In this document: positions 1-8,427 of the stretch, one piece after another
Layout of the letters: the number at the start of each line of letters is the position of its first letter
How positions within the stretch are numbered: position 1 is the stretch's first letter
From: G963663735 sp963663735
GTDB lineage: Bacteria > Acidobacteriota > UBA6911 > RPQK01 > JAPXNP01
Length of the DNA stretch: 64,000 bases
Assembly: GCA_963663735.2 (NCBI GenBank)
Contig: CAXXHN010000001.1
Location: forward strand, 1-64,000
Direction: 5' to 3'
Position numbers and translations under genes: made by a program
The notes under the pieces: model-generated
What the model was told of the DNA's origin: nothing
The model's input: only the letters and a program-made list of their open reading frames with translations
Database searches by the model: none

Positions 1-1
1 G

Positions 2-874
2 GAAGTTGATACCATGGTTATTGACCTCCAGGACGTGGGATCCAGGTATTACACCTATATCTATACCATGGCCTTGACCATGGAAGCCTGTGCCGAATTG
101 GGGAAAAAAGTCATAGTCCTCGACAGGCCCAACCCGATAAACGGGATTCATATTGAAGGACCGATGCTGGATCCAGCCTTTAAATCCTTTGTCGGATTGT
201 ATCCACTGCCGGTCAGGCATGGTATGACTATCGGAGAGCTGGCCCTCTATTTCAACCAGGAATGCCGCATTAACTGCGATCTTGAGGTTGTTCCCATGGA
301 AAACTGGGAAAGGGAAATGTTTTTTGATGATACCGGATTTCCCTGGGTAATTCCTTCCCCGAACATGCCGGCGACCACTACGGCTGCTGTATACCCTGGC
401 ATGTGCCTTTTTGAAGCCACCAATGTCTCAGAAGCGAGGGGTACGACCCTGCCCTTCGAATTGACCGGTGCCCCCTGGATAAAAGATCCCCATCAATTTT
501 CTGAAAGGATGAGTGAATTCTCATTGCCCGGAGTGAAGTTCAGACCGCTTTTTTTTACGCCTACCTTTCACAAATGGAAGGATCAATTGATAGGGGGAGT
601 GCAGACCCATGTTATTGACAGGAAGATTTTTAAACCATTCCTGACCGGGCTGGCCCTGGTTGCCGCCTACAGGGAAATGGGAGCCCCGGATTTTAAATGG
701 AATGATCCCCCTTACGAATATGAATATGACCTTCTTCCTTTCGACATCCTGGCAGGCTCAGACCGGACCAGGCTGCAGGTTGAAAGCGGGATCCCCCTGG
801 CAGAAATTGAAAATTCCTGGAAACCAGGCCTGGAGGAATTCAAGAAAATACGCCAGGTTTACCTGCTCTACTAA
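2..874 (+). CDS. NamZ-like DUF1343 exo-beta-N-acetylmuramidase (5' truncated)
   Basis: The open frame runs off the left edge, so this is the C-terminal ~290 residues of a roughly 380-400 residue protein; the ATG at 14 is internal. The segment DLQDVGSRYYTYIYTM near its start and the LAGSDRTR segment near its end match the DUF1343 family. The characterised member, NamZ, removes N-acetylmuramic acid from the non-reducing ends of peptidoglycan fragments. The export signal, if any, lies outside the window. The genes that follow (CYTH, sugar nucleotidyltransferase, AmgK-like kinase) fit a murein-sugar recycling cassette. Family assignment is firm; substrate is inferred from the family. Confidence 0.88.
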   Translation, partial: EVDTMVIDLQDVGSRYYTYIYTMALTMEACAELGKKVIVLDRPNPINGIHIEGPMLDPAFKSFVGLYPLPVRHGMTIGELALYFNQECRINCDLEVVPMENWEREMFFDDTGFPWVIPSPNMPATTTAAVYPGMCLFEATNVSEARGTTLPFELTGAPWIKDPHQFSERMSEFSLPGVKFRPLFFTPTFHKWKDQLIGGVQTHVIDRKIFKPFLTGLALVAAYREMGAPDFKWNDPPYEYEYDLLPFDILAGSDRTRLQVESGIPLAEIENSWKPGLEEFKKIRQVYLLY

Positions 875-923
875 AATGCCGGGCAGTTCATAAGTGCGTT
901 GAACCGGTTCTAACAGCTTGATA

Positions 924-1487
924 ATGACTAAGAATGAAACTTATAAAGAAATCGAAGTAAAAATCAGAATTCACCAGGATTCTCTGGACTGCCTGCGGAA
1001 GAGACTTGAGGATAATGGATTCAGGAAGGTTTCGCCCAGGAGCCTGGAGGTGAACACCCTGTTTGACTTCCCGGACCGGAAAATTTATACATCTGGCTGC
1101 ACGGTGCGTCTCAGGACTTATGGAACCCGCCATATCCTGACCTGGAAAGGCCCAGTCAAACCTGACCCTGAGCTTAAAATCAGGGAGGAAATTGAGACTG
1201 AAATATCCAGCCGGGAAGACGGCATTCTAATCCTCGAAAAAATCGGCCTTCAGCCGGTACTTGAATATTCCAAATTCCGGGAAATATACCGATCAATAGA
1301 TAAAGATAAGGTTGAAGTGTGCGTTGATGAGACCAGGGCTGGAAGCTTTATGGAAATAGAAGGTTCTGAAGAGGAGATAAATCATATTTCCGCTATAATG
1401 GGAATGTCGGGATCAGATTACATTAAAACTTCTTATGTTGAACTTCTCAGGCAGGCCGGATCAGGAAAAGAGGATCAGATCAAGTGA
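924..1487 (+). CDS. CYTH domain protein (class IV adenylate cyclase / triphosphatase fold)
   Basis: A 187-residue single-domain protein, the usual length for a stand-alone CYTH protein. The N-terminal EIEVK is the ExExK motif that coordinates metal and triphosphate in the tunnel fold. Further basic and acidic strands follow: VRLRTY, TWKGPV, REEIETEI and a late DETRAGSFMEIEG. Members include CyaB-type adenylate cyclases and thiamine- or inorganic-triphosphatases, and sequence alone does not separate these. A TTG at 918 is also possible but the ATG at 924 is preferred. The stop overlaps the GTG start of the next gene by 4 bp, so it is translationally coupled to the sugar nucleotidyltransferase, an unexplained pairing. 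Confidence 0.85.
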   Translation: MTKNETYKEIEVKIRIHQDSLDCLRKRLEDNGFRKVSPRSLEVNTLFDFPDRKIYTSGCTVRLRTYGTRHILTWKGPVKPDPELKIREEIETEISSREDGILILEKIGLQPVLEYSKFREIYRSIDKDKVEVCVDETRAGSFMEIEGSEEEINHISAIMGMSGSDYIKTSYVELLRQAGSGKEDQIK

Positions 1488-2521
1488 AGAATCTGCGCGG
1501 GATGATCTTATCCGCAGGGCTTGGGACAAGGCTGAGGCCACTCACCTACATTATGGCCAAACCGGCAATCCCGTTCCTGGGAAGACCCCTGATCCACTAT
1601 TCCCTGGACATGCTCACCGATCTGGGAATCAGGGACATAGCGATCAATCTTCACTACCTGCCCGAAACCGTGGAAGCGGCATTGAAGGACAGGAAAGAAA
1701 ACATACATTTATCCCTGGAGAAAACGATACTGGGTACAGGAGGAGGCCTGGGCAAACTCAGGGATTATTTCGCTGACAGTACCATAGTAATCTCCAACGG
1801 CAAGATCTACTTCACCGAAACAAACCTGGAAGAGGCACTGAAAGATCACTTCGACAGTAAATCGCTGGTGACCATGGTGCTGGTGCCATGGGAGGAGGGA
1901 ATGCCCTATAAAAAGGTCTTCCTGGACAGGAATCACCGGATACTGGGGTTTTCAAGGAATATTTCATCCGATGATGAGATGAACCGGATCAGGGAACAAA
2001 GCGGCAGGCAGCCGTTTGTATATACGGGCATCCAGATCATTGATTCCGCGGTACTGTCCAGCATCCCTGATGGATATTCAGACACCGTCGCTGATATTTA
2101 TCCGAAGCTGATCGGGAGCGGCGCTTCCTTGAGAGGTTTCGTCAGTGATGGTTTTTGGAGGGAGTGCAGCACACCAGCCAGGTACCTGCAGGCTTCGCTG
2201 GATGTATTGCGTAAAACCAGGCCCTTGCGGCATGAAACCGATCAGGTCTCAGCCAATGAAATCTTTACAGGATATTCTGTTAAAATTCCGTCAGGAACCA
2301 GGCTGCGTGACTGTGTAATCTGGGACAACTCCCGAATCGGGAACAACTCCTGTTTTGAAAACGTCATCATTGCCGGAACATCGGATGTTTTACCTGACGG
2401 GATGAAGGTCAAGGATGTTGTTATTACACCTTCGCTGGCTGGTATTCCAGCTGTTATGTCAGCCAAAGCGCAAACCGGGCCCGGATACATAACCTGGCCT
2501 TTAAATGGAGCGGGGAATTAA
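1484..2521 (+). CDS. Sugar-phosphate nucleotidyltransferase (MurU / NDP-sugar pyrophosphorylase type)
   Basis: The N-terminal Rossmann-like half carries the nucleotide-binding signature GLGTRLRPLT (residues 12-21) followed by K26-P27 and GRPLIHYSLDML. At about residues 260-330 the pattern looks like left-handed beta-helix (hexapeptide) strands. At 345 residues it is longer than Pseudomonas MurU (about 223) and closer in build to mannose-1-phosphate guanylyltransferases. It starts at GTG inside the end of the CYTH gene and is followed after 30 bp by an AmgK-like kinase, the partner MurU has in the MurNAc salvage pathway. I infer MurNAc-1-phosphate uridylyltransferase; another NDP-sugar is possible. 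Confidence 0.8.
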   Translation: MKNLRGMILSAGLGTRLRPLTYIMAKPAIPFLGRPLIHYSLDMLTDLGIRDIAINLHYLPETVEAALKDRKENIHLSLEKTILGTGGGLGKLRDYFADSTIVISNGKIYFTETNLEEALKDHFDSKSLVTMVLVPWEEGMPYKKVFLDRNHRILGFSRNISSDDEMNRIREQSGRQPFVYTGIQIIDSAVLSSIPDGYSDTVADIYPKLIGSGASLRGFVSDGFWRECSTPARYLQASLDVLRKTRPLRHETDQVSANEIFTGYSVKIPSGTRLRDCVIWDNSRIGNNSCFENVIIAGTSDVLPDGMKVKDVVITPSLAGIPAVMSAKAQTGPGYITWPLNGAGN

Positions 2522-2551
2522 TGCCCCCTGTTTACCAAGGAACGATAAAAC

Positions 2552-3598
2552 GTGGACCAGCTCAATCCTAACCCGATTCAACAAAGGCTGATGGAGTTCA
2601 TCCGTAAGGAACTGTCTCCGGAAAACGGAAGCTACAGTGTAAGGAAACTTCTGGGGGATGCATCTTCCCGCCAGTATTACCGTTATGTTGCGGGTTCAGG
2701 GGAATCCTACATAATGGCGGCCTACCCGGAACCTTTTTCGGAAGAACATTTCTCATATAAAGAAATCTATGACATCCTCCGCCTGATTGATGTGCCTGTC
2801 CCCGAGATCCTGAAGATTGACGGACCACTGGGAATTGTCTTCCAGGAAGACCTTGGGGATGAGTCTCTGCAGAAAACTCTGGCGGAAACTCCTTCCAATA
2901 TGAAAAAAATCCTCCTGGAAACAGCAATGGACATGATCATAAAAATCCAGGAAAAGGGAACCCGGGCTTTCAAACCTGAATATGAGGGCCACAAACTGGC
3001 CTTTGACCGGGAAAAATTGCTCTGGGAATTCAATTTTTTCAGGAAGCACTACCTGGGTAATTACCGGGGAGTCAGTTATGATTCAGCTGAGAGGATAACC
3101 TCAGAGTTTGAAATGATTGCCGATGAATTGGCAGGACTGCCCCGGGTTCTATGCCACAGGGATTTCCATGTGCGCAATATAATGGTAAAAAATGGAATCC
3201 AGTACCTGATTGATTTCCAGGATGCCAGGTGGGGGCCGCTGGTTTATGATGTTGCCTCACTCCTGAAGGATTCGATGAGCCTGGATCGTGAAACGATAGA
3301 CAGTGTCCTGCTTTATTACCGGCAGGAGATTGCCAAATGTGAACTTCCCGGACATGACACGGAGCGGTTGGAACCGGAAGCATTCCTCAGGCAGTTTCAC
3401 CTGATGTCTATACAGAGGCTCTTAAAGGCACTGGGCACCTATGGATACCAGGTAATCGTCCGGGACAACTTCATCTATGAACAGTATATGAAAGGTTCTC
3501 TCCAACGAGTCCTTCTTTCCCTCAGGGAGATTGCGGAATTCCCGAATATCGAAAACATGGCAGAAAAGGAACTCCAGCATAAGCTGGAGGGGAAATGA
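2552..3598 (+). CDS. AmgK-like anomeric sugar kinase (aminoglycoside phosphotransferase fold)
   Basis: A 348-residue protein of the APH/choline kinase fold. The catalytic loop is HRDFHVRN (residues 202-209, with Asp204 as the likely base) and the metal-binding motif is LIDFQDA (Asp221). AmgK phosphorylates the anomeric hydroxyl of MurNAc and GlcNAc, giving the sugar-1-phosphate used by the uridylyltransferase next to it. It starts at GTG, 30 bp after the nucleotidyltransferase, and is the last gene of the cassette. The family is certain; the MurNAc substrate rests on context. Confidence 0.82.
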   Translation: MDQLNPNPIQQRLMEFIRKELSPENGSYSVRKLLGDASSRQYYRYVAGSGESYIMAAYPEPFSEEHFSYKEIYDILRLIDVPVPEILKIDGPLGIVFQEDLGDESLQKTLAETPSNMKKILLETAMDMIIKIQEKGTRAFKPEYEGHKLAFDREKLLWEFNFFRKHYLGNYRGVSYDSAERITSEFEMIADELAGLPRVLCHRDFHVRNIMVKNGIQYLIDFQDARWGPLVYDVASLLKDSMSLDRETIDSVLLYYRQEIAKCELPGHDTERLEPEAFLRQFHLMSIQRLLKALGTYGYQVIVRDNFIYEQYMKGSLQRVLLSLREIAEFPNIENMAEKELQHKLEGK

Positions 3599-3647
3599 TA
3601 ACAATACACGGCTCACGGGGTTGTGCTTACACCAGATTGAAAATTAT

Positions 3648-3671
3648 CGGGCTGTCTCCTGAGACTTCCCG
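3648..3671. other. Intergenic hairpin between amgK-like gene and asnS
   Basis: CGGG-CT-GTCTC-CT-GAGAC-TT-CCCG can fold into two stacked perfect stems of 5 and 4 bp separated by a small internal loop. It lies 50 bp after the amgK-like stop in a 224-bp gap. No T run follows, so it is not a standard intrinsic terminator; it may mark an RNA end or processing site. The rest of the gap shows nothing I recognise. Confidence 0.3.
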
Positions 3672-3822
3672 GTGGATCTAAACCAGAAAAAATATTTGAT
3701 TGAACGTCATTCGGGGTGAAACCCAATTGATTATGGGATTAAGCAGCGGGACTGCCCCGGTAGACAGTTCATGACAAACACAGGTAAATCCTGTAATCAG
3801 CTACTGCACGGCGGAGGAATTT

Positions 3823-5112
3823 ATGCATACCTATATTTCAGATATCAGCAAGCACGAAGGGGAAGACATAACCATCAAAGGCTGGGTGTACAACAAAACT
3901 GACAAGGGGAAACTCCGTTTCCTCCTGCTGCGCGACGGAACGGGAACAGTCCAGGCAGTTGTATTCAAGAACAATGTCAGTGAAGACTCATTCACGGCGG
4001 CAGACTCGGCCACCCAGGAATCCTCGATAATAGTTTCCGGGACAGTACGCAAAGACGACAGGGCCCCCGGGGGATACGAACTGGATGTCAAGGAATGCAG
4101 TATTTTCCAGCTGGCTGTGGATTATCCCATTACTCCTAAGGAGCACGGGACGCCTTTCCTGATGGAGAATCGCCATCTCTGGCTCAGGTCTTCCCGGCAG
4201 CATGCCATTCTCAAGGTGCGGCATGAAATTATCCGGGCAGTCCGTGATTTCTATGACAACAACGGCTACACTCTGGTGGATACACCGATCCTCACGCCTG
4301 CCTCATGCGAAGGCACAACAACGCTTTTTGAACTTGATTATTTTGGAGAAAAAGCCTACCTCAGTCAAAGCGGACAGCTTTACAACGAAGCGGCCTGCAT
4401 GACTGTTGGCAAGACCTACTGCTTCGGCCCGACTTTCAGGGCGGAAAAGTCAAAAACCCGCCGCCACCTGATGGAATTCTGGATGGTCGAGCCTGAAGTC
4501 GCCTGGGCTGACCTGAATGACATCATGAAACTCTCGGAGGATTTTGTGTCTTACGTGGTAGGCAGGGTCCTGGAAAACCGCCAGGAAGAGCTGAAGATCC
4601 TGGAGAGAGACACATCTCTCCTGGAATCAATTATTCCGCCTTTCCCCAAAATCAGCTACGATGAGGCTTTCGATCTCCTGGAGAAAGAAGGAACTGAAAC
4701 ACCCCGGGGCTCTGACTTCGGGGGAGGTGATGAAACTGTCATTTCGAGTAAATTTGACCGGCCGGTTATCATCCATCGCTACCCCTCAAACATAAAAGCC
4801 TTTTATATGCAGCCCGATTCTCAAAATCCGGAACTGGCCCTCTGCATGGATATGCTGGCTCCCGAAGGATACGGAGAAATAATCGGGGGCAGCCAGAGGA
4901 TCCATGACCTTGACCTGATTATGAAAAGGATCAGTGAACACAATCTTCCGCCGGAAGCTTTTTCCTGGTTCCTGGATCTCAGGAAATACGGAACCGTTCC
5001 CCATAGCGGTTTCGGAATGGGAATTGAAAGGGTGGTCGCCTGGATCTGCAAACTGGACCACGTAAGGGAAACCATCCCCTTCCCCAGGATGCTGCACCGG
5101 ATATATCCCTGA
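3823..5112 (+). CDS. asnS: Asparaginyl-tRNA synthetase
   Basis: A 429-residue class II aminoacyl-tRNA synthetase that charges tRNA-Asn. An N-terminal OB-fold anticodon-binding domain (about residues 1-105) is followed by the catalytic domain with class II motif 2 (FRAEKSKTRRHLMEFWMVEPE) and motif 3 (GFGMGIERVV), ending in the typical FPRMLHRIYP tail. The RRHLMEFWMVEPE segment and short length point to AsnRS rather than AspRS. A strong Shine-Dalgarno (GGAGG) sits just upstream of the ATG. It follows a 224-bp gap without a T-box and appears to be transcribed alone. Confidence 0.96.
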   Translation: MHTYISDISKHEGEDITIKGWVYNKTDKGKLRFLLLRDGTGTVQAVVFKNNVSEDSFTAADSATQESSIIVSGTVRKDDRAPGGYELDVKECSIFQLAVDYPITPKEHGTPFLMENRHLWLRSSRQHAILKVRHEIIRAVRDFYDNNGYTLVDTPILTPASCEGTTTLFELDYFGEKAYLSQSGQLYNEAACMTVGKTYCFGPTFRAEKSKTRRHLMEFWMVEPEVAWADLNDIMKLSEDFVSYVVGRVLENRQEELKILERDTSLLESIIPPFPKISYDEAFDLLEKEGTETPRGSDFGGGDETVISSKFDRPVIIHRYPSNIKAFYMQPDSQNPELALCMDMLAPEGYGEIIGGSQRIHDLDLIMKRISEHNLPPEAFSWFLDLRKYGTVPHSGFGMGIERVVAWICKLDHVRETIPFPRMLHRIYP

Positions 5113-5164
5113 TCATCAACAGGGAAAAGCAGGTCAGGACATACTCGAACGGAACTAAACAGGG

Positions 5165-5192
5165 TTCAGACTCAAAAACTTTAGGCTATAAT
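5165..5192 (+). promoter_or_regulatory. folD promoter, probably leaderless
   Basis: A perfect TATAAT (5187-5192) ends 7 nt before the folD ATG at 5200, with TTCAGA (5165-5170) 16 nt upstream as a 4/6 match to the -35 consensus. No Shine-Dalgarno fits between. Transcription from this box would begin at or next to the ATG. Confidence 0.6.
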
Positions 5193-5199
5193 TAAGAAC

Positions 5200-6117
5200 A
5201 TGGAAACACGAAAACTATCTGGAAAAATCACTGCGGACGCAATCAAATCTGAAATTGTTGAAGAAGTTATTCAGCTGAAAAAACAGGGAATAGTTCCCGG
5301 GCTGGCAACAGTGCTGGTAGGAGAGGATCCGGCCTCTGAAATGTATGTAGGAAGCAAGGTTAAAACCTGCCGCGAACTGGGAATGTTTTCAGAACTGGTA
5401 AAAATGCCGGCTTCAACCACCCAGGAACAGCTGATGGAAACGATTGAAGCGCTCAACAATAATAACGATATAGACGGGATACTGGTCCAGCTTCCCCTGC
5501 CCGGCCAGATAGAAGAAAACCTGATCCTGGAAGCCATACGGCCGGATAAGGACGTCGACGGGCTTCATCCGGTTAACATCGGGAAGCTTACCAAGGGCGG
5601 GACACCGCTGGCACCCTGCACCCCCATGGGCATCATGGAGATGCTGGCCAGGGAAAATGTGGAAATTAAAGGGGCTGAGGCTGTAGTTGTAGGTCGAAGT
5701 GATATTGTTGGCAAACCGATGGCCCTGCTGCTGCTGCACCAGCACGCCACTGTCACCATCTGCCATTCCAGGTCCCGTAACCTGCCTGAAATCTGTCGGC
5801 GAGCTGACATCCTTGTTGTCGCGGTTGGCCGCCCGGCAATGATTACCCGTGAATATATCAAGGAAGGGGCGGTTGTCATTGACGTCGGCACGAACCGCAT
5901 AACTTCCCTTGATCAGGTTGTGGAATTGTTCGGCCCGGATTCCCCCAGGACAGAATCCATCAAAAAACGAGGTTCAACCGTAGTCGGAGATGTGCACCCG
6001 CTGGATCCCTACGGGATAGCATCCGCCGTGACCCCGGTTCCCGGAGGTGTGGGTCCTCTTACGATTGCCCACCTGATGAAAAACACACTGATAGCCTGCA
6101 AGGAAAGAAGGACCTGA
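5200..6117 (+). CDS. folD: Bifunctional methylenetetrahydrofolate dehydrogenase / methenyltetrahydrofolate cyclohydrolase
   Basis: A 305-residue FolD that interconverts 5,10-methylene-, methenyl- and 10-formyl-THF in cytosolic one-carbon metabolism. The family signatures are all visible: YVGSKVKTCRELG with the catalytic-site Tyr and Lys, DVDGLHPVNIGKL, PCTPMG, the NADP-binding VVGRSDIVGKPMA, and the C-terminal TPVPGGVGPLTIAHL. Full length. It lies 87 bp after asnS and is preceded by a TATAAT box only 7 nt from the start codon, so its message is probably leaderless. Confidence 0.97.
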   Translation: METRKLSGKITADAIKSEIVEEVIQLKKQGIVPGLATVLVGEDPASEMYVGSKVKTCRELGMFSELVKMPASTTQEQLMETIEALNNNNDIDGILVQLPLPGQIEENLILEAIRPDKDVDGLHPVNIGKLTKGGTPLAPCTPMGIMEMLARENVEIKGAEAVVVGRSDIVGKPMALLLLHQHATVTICHSRSRNLPEICRRADILVVAVGRPAMITREYIKEGAVVIDVGTNRITSLDQVVELFGPDSPRTESIKKRGSTVVGDVHPLDPYGIASAVTPVPGGVGPLTIAHLMKNTLIACKERRT

Positions 6118-6230
6118 GTATGCTAAGCTGAAGAAGCTGATGAGACCTGCCCTGGAAACTAAGGCATCCCGGACTCAATATTTCATAGTGAACCAAAACA
6201 GGCTAAAATGGAATCTTAAGCAGAGTGATT

Positions 6231-7205
6231 ATGAAAAAACGTTCAATTAAAATTAGTGTTCAAGGTATTTTGCCGATCCTGTTTTGGTTGTTACTGGCCA
6301 TCACTCCAGCCCTGGCCCAGGGGAAACCTTTCGCCCAGGTAAAATCGGCCAAAGGCCCGTATTTCGCAGCTTTTAATGCTGACCATACCAAACTCCTGGC
6401 TACCTGCTTCGCCGAGAGTGAAGTTCAGATAATAGACCTCAAGTTGAACCGGCCCGGAAGCAGGTTTTACGCTGGATACGAGCCTGTCGGAATTGCAGTT
6501 TCTCCTTCGGGAGACAAAATTCTGGTTACCAATCTCAGTCCCGGACTTGTAAAAGTCATAGGATCAGAAAATTACGAAATACTGGATGACATCAAGGTTG
6601 GTGGAAGGCCTTCCAATATAGTAATTTCCTCCAACGGGATTCACGCATATGTATCCAACTTCGGATCGGGGCGGATCGGAAAGATTGATTTTATCAATAT
6701 CAGCACCAACCGCGTAGAGGGTGAAGTTGAAGTAGGGGTAAGGCCATCCGCTCTGATACTTTCCCCATATGAGGATCAGCTTTTTGTTGTTTGCTCAGGA
6801 TCAAACGATGTCTACCAGATCGATATTGCCCGCAAATCTGTTATCAGCAAGGTTTCCGTGGGCCTGGGGCCTGACGGAATCGCCCTTTCCAATGATGGAC
6901 TCACATTGTACGTGGCAAACAGCAGCACCAACGATGTTTCCATTATTGATGTACTGGACATGGAAGAAACCAGGAGGGTTTCTGTAGGGAACAAACCTTT
7001 TAACATCCGGGTTACAGAAAACAACGAGATCTGGGTTGTAGAAACGGGAGACAAGCAGATAGGCGTCTATAACCCTGATTTTGACAGGCTCAGAACCTAC
7101 AAGGCCAACAAAAAACCGGTCGACCTGCAGATATCCGGTGAATTCGGAACCTTTTATGTGACCGACGAAAAAGACAATAAAATTCTGATTTACAGGCTTC
7201 CGTAA
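6231..7205 (+). CDS. Secreted YVTN-type beta-propeller protein
   Basis: A 324-residue exported protein. A Sec signal peptide (KKRSIK, then a hydrophobic stretch, then ALAQG) covers about the first 32 residues. The rest is a chain of ~40-residue repeats with the YVTN pattern: GxRPSNIVISSNGIHAYVSN, GVRPSALILSP, GLGPDGIALSNDGLTLYVAN and GNKPFNIRV. This predicts a seven-bladed propeller resembling YncE. Function is unknown; such proteins usually bind ligands or nucleic acid in the periplasm. The ATG at 6231 is preferred to the in-frame GTG at 6225 because the basic n-region begins there. Confidence 0.85.
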   Translation: MKKRSIKISVQGILPILFWLLLAITPALAQGKPFAQVKSAKGPYFAAFNADHTKLLATCFAESEVQIIDLKLNRPGSRFYAGYEPVGIAVSPSGDKILVTNLSPGLVKVIGSENYEILDDIKVGGRPSNIVISSNGIHAYVSNFGSGRIGKIDFINISTNRVEGEVEVGVRPSALILSPYEDQLFVVCSGSNDVYQIDIARKSVISKVSVGLGPDGIALSNDGLTLYVANSSTNDVSIIDVLDMEETRRVSVGNKPFNIRVTENNEIWVVETGDKQIGVYNPDFDRLRTYKANKKPVDLQISGEFGTFYVTDEKDNKILIYRLP

Positions 7206-7229
7206 CTGCTTGCAGGTGAGAAAGTCTGA

Positions 7230-7276
7230 GTCGTTTTCGTTATCAGCGAAGTAGTTGCCGTTATGGTTATCCATAA
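7230..7276. repeat. Dispersed intergenic repeat, copy A
   Basis: The stretch beginning GTCGTTTTCGTTATCAGC and ending ATCCATAA aligns with 42515-42565 (GTCGTTATCGTTGTCAGC ... CATAA) over about 50 bp. Both copies lie between genes and are rich in CGTTRTC units. It sits in the 244-bp gap before the flippase gene; nothing else in that gap is recognisable apart from a TATCAT box at 7434-7439 close to the next GTG start. Confidence 0.4.
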
Positions 7277-7449
7277 ACAGGCGATAGTTGAATAACGAAT
7301 CTTAGATACGGAATGTTGATTGAGCCAGCCCTGGAAGGGGGATGAAGACATAAACCAGTCGACACTCCCCTGAATTCCTGTTAAACCTGACTTCCGCTGA
7401 TTAAGTTACATTTTCCAAAAGTCCAACATTTGATATCATTCCTGAACAA

Positions 7450-8412
7450 GTGAAAAGTCACACTAAAACAATTCTAAAGGCTGGATTGAGTTTCGGTCTC
7501 CTGGGACTCCTGTTCTACCGGACTGATACTGAAGTGCTATTTCGGTTACTGCTGTCAATCAACTGGTTTTTGATTATTCCGGCCGTGATCATCCTTTTCA
7601 GCACCACTCTCCTCCAGACTCTTCGCTGGAACCTTATCCTTCGTAATTTTGACCTGTCCGTGAGATATGGATGGTTATACAGGATTGTACTGATAGGTTG
7701 TTTTTTCAACCTTTTTCTTCCTTCATCAGTGGGCGGAGACTTTTTGAGGGCCTACTATCTTGGCAAACATGAAGGAATCGGAGTCCCCGTGGCCGCGACT
7801 ACGACCCTTATTGACCGTATTTCGGGGATGTTCGCCTTAATGCTGCTTGGCCTGTTCTGCTCCTTCTTCTCCCACCAGTCGCTGGCAGGAGTACCCCTCA
7901 AGGTGATATTTATCGGAATATTCCTGTTTTTCACAGCCGGTATCATCATGTTTTTTCATCCTAGCCTGCACAAGCTCCTGGAAAAAATTCTTATCCGCGT
8001 CAAGGCAAGCGGCCTGGCCGAAAAAACAGCTCCTATTTATGAAGGAGCCACCCGTTTCAGGCAGAACATCCCGGATGTGCTGCTGACAACCGGCCTATCC
8101 CTGGTTATCCAGATAATTTCCATCTCTTCAGTATGGGTAGCAGCCATGGCCATGCATATTGAGGCCCCTTTCCTGCTGTTCCTTGTTTTTGTTCCCCTCA
8201 TCAACATCGCAGTCGCGATACCATTGACCATCAATGGAGTAGGCCTGCGGGAAGGCATGTACTTCCTGCTCTTTTCCCAGATAGGTGTTCCCATGGAATC
8301 TTCCATAACCCTGTCCCTGGTCACCATGTTCATGTATTTTGGAATGGCTTTACCAGGAGGATTTGTATACTCTGTTTTCAAAAAAGATCAGAATTTTCCA
8401 TTAGAGGCCTGA
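7450..8412 (+). CDS. Lysylphosphatidylglycerol synthase TM-region / UPF0104 flippase-like membrane protein
   Basis: A 320-residue integral membrane protein with about eight hydrophobic segments. It carries motifs of the UPF0104 / AglD-like family: SVGGDFLRAYYLGKHEG, TTTLIDRISGM and NGVGLREGMYFLLF. These proteins are thought to move or expose lipids or lipid-linked sugars and often accompany glycosyltransferases, as here, where a GT4 gene follows after 15 bp. It starts at GTG without a Shine-Dalgarno; a TATCAT box ends 10 nt before it. Exact substrate unknown. Confidence 0.82.
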   Translation: MKSHTKTILKAGLSFGLLGLLFYRTDTEVLFRLLLSINWFLIIPAVIILFSTTLLQTLRWNLILRNFDLSVRYGWLYRIVLIGCFFNLFLPSSVGGDFLRAYYLGKHEGIGVPVAATTTLIDRISGMFALMLLGLFCSFFSHQSLAGVPLKVIFIGIFLFFTAGIIMFFHPSLHKLLEKILIRVKASGLAEKTAPIYEGATRFRQNIPDVLLTTGLSLVIQIISISSVWVAAMAMHIEAPFLLFLVFVPLINIAVAIPLTINGVGLREGMYFLLFSQIGVPMESSITLSLVTMFMYFGMALPGGFVYSVFKKDQNFPLEA

Positions 8413-8427
8413 TAATAAAATTCACTT

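Noticed and set aside
3599..3822. Possible T-box riboswitch upstream of asnS
   Set aside because: No T-box sequence (the conserved TGGNACCGCG type) and no specifier loop could be found; only a short hairpin at 3648-3671.
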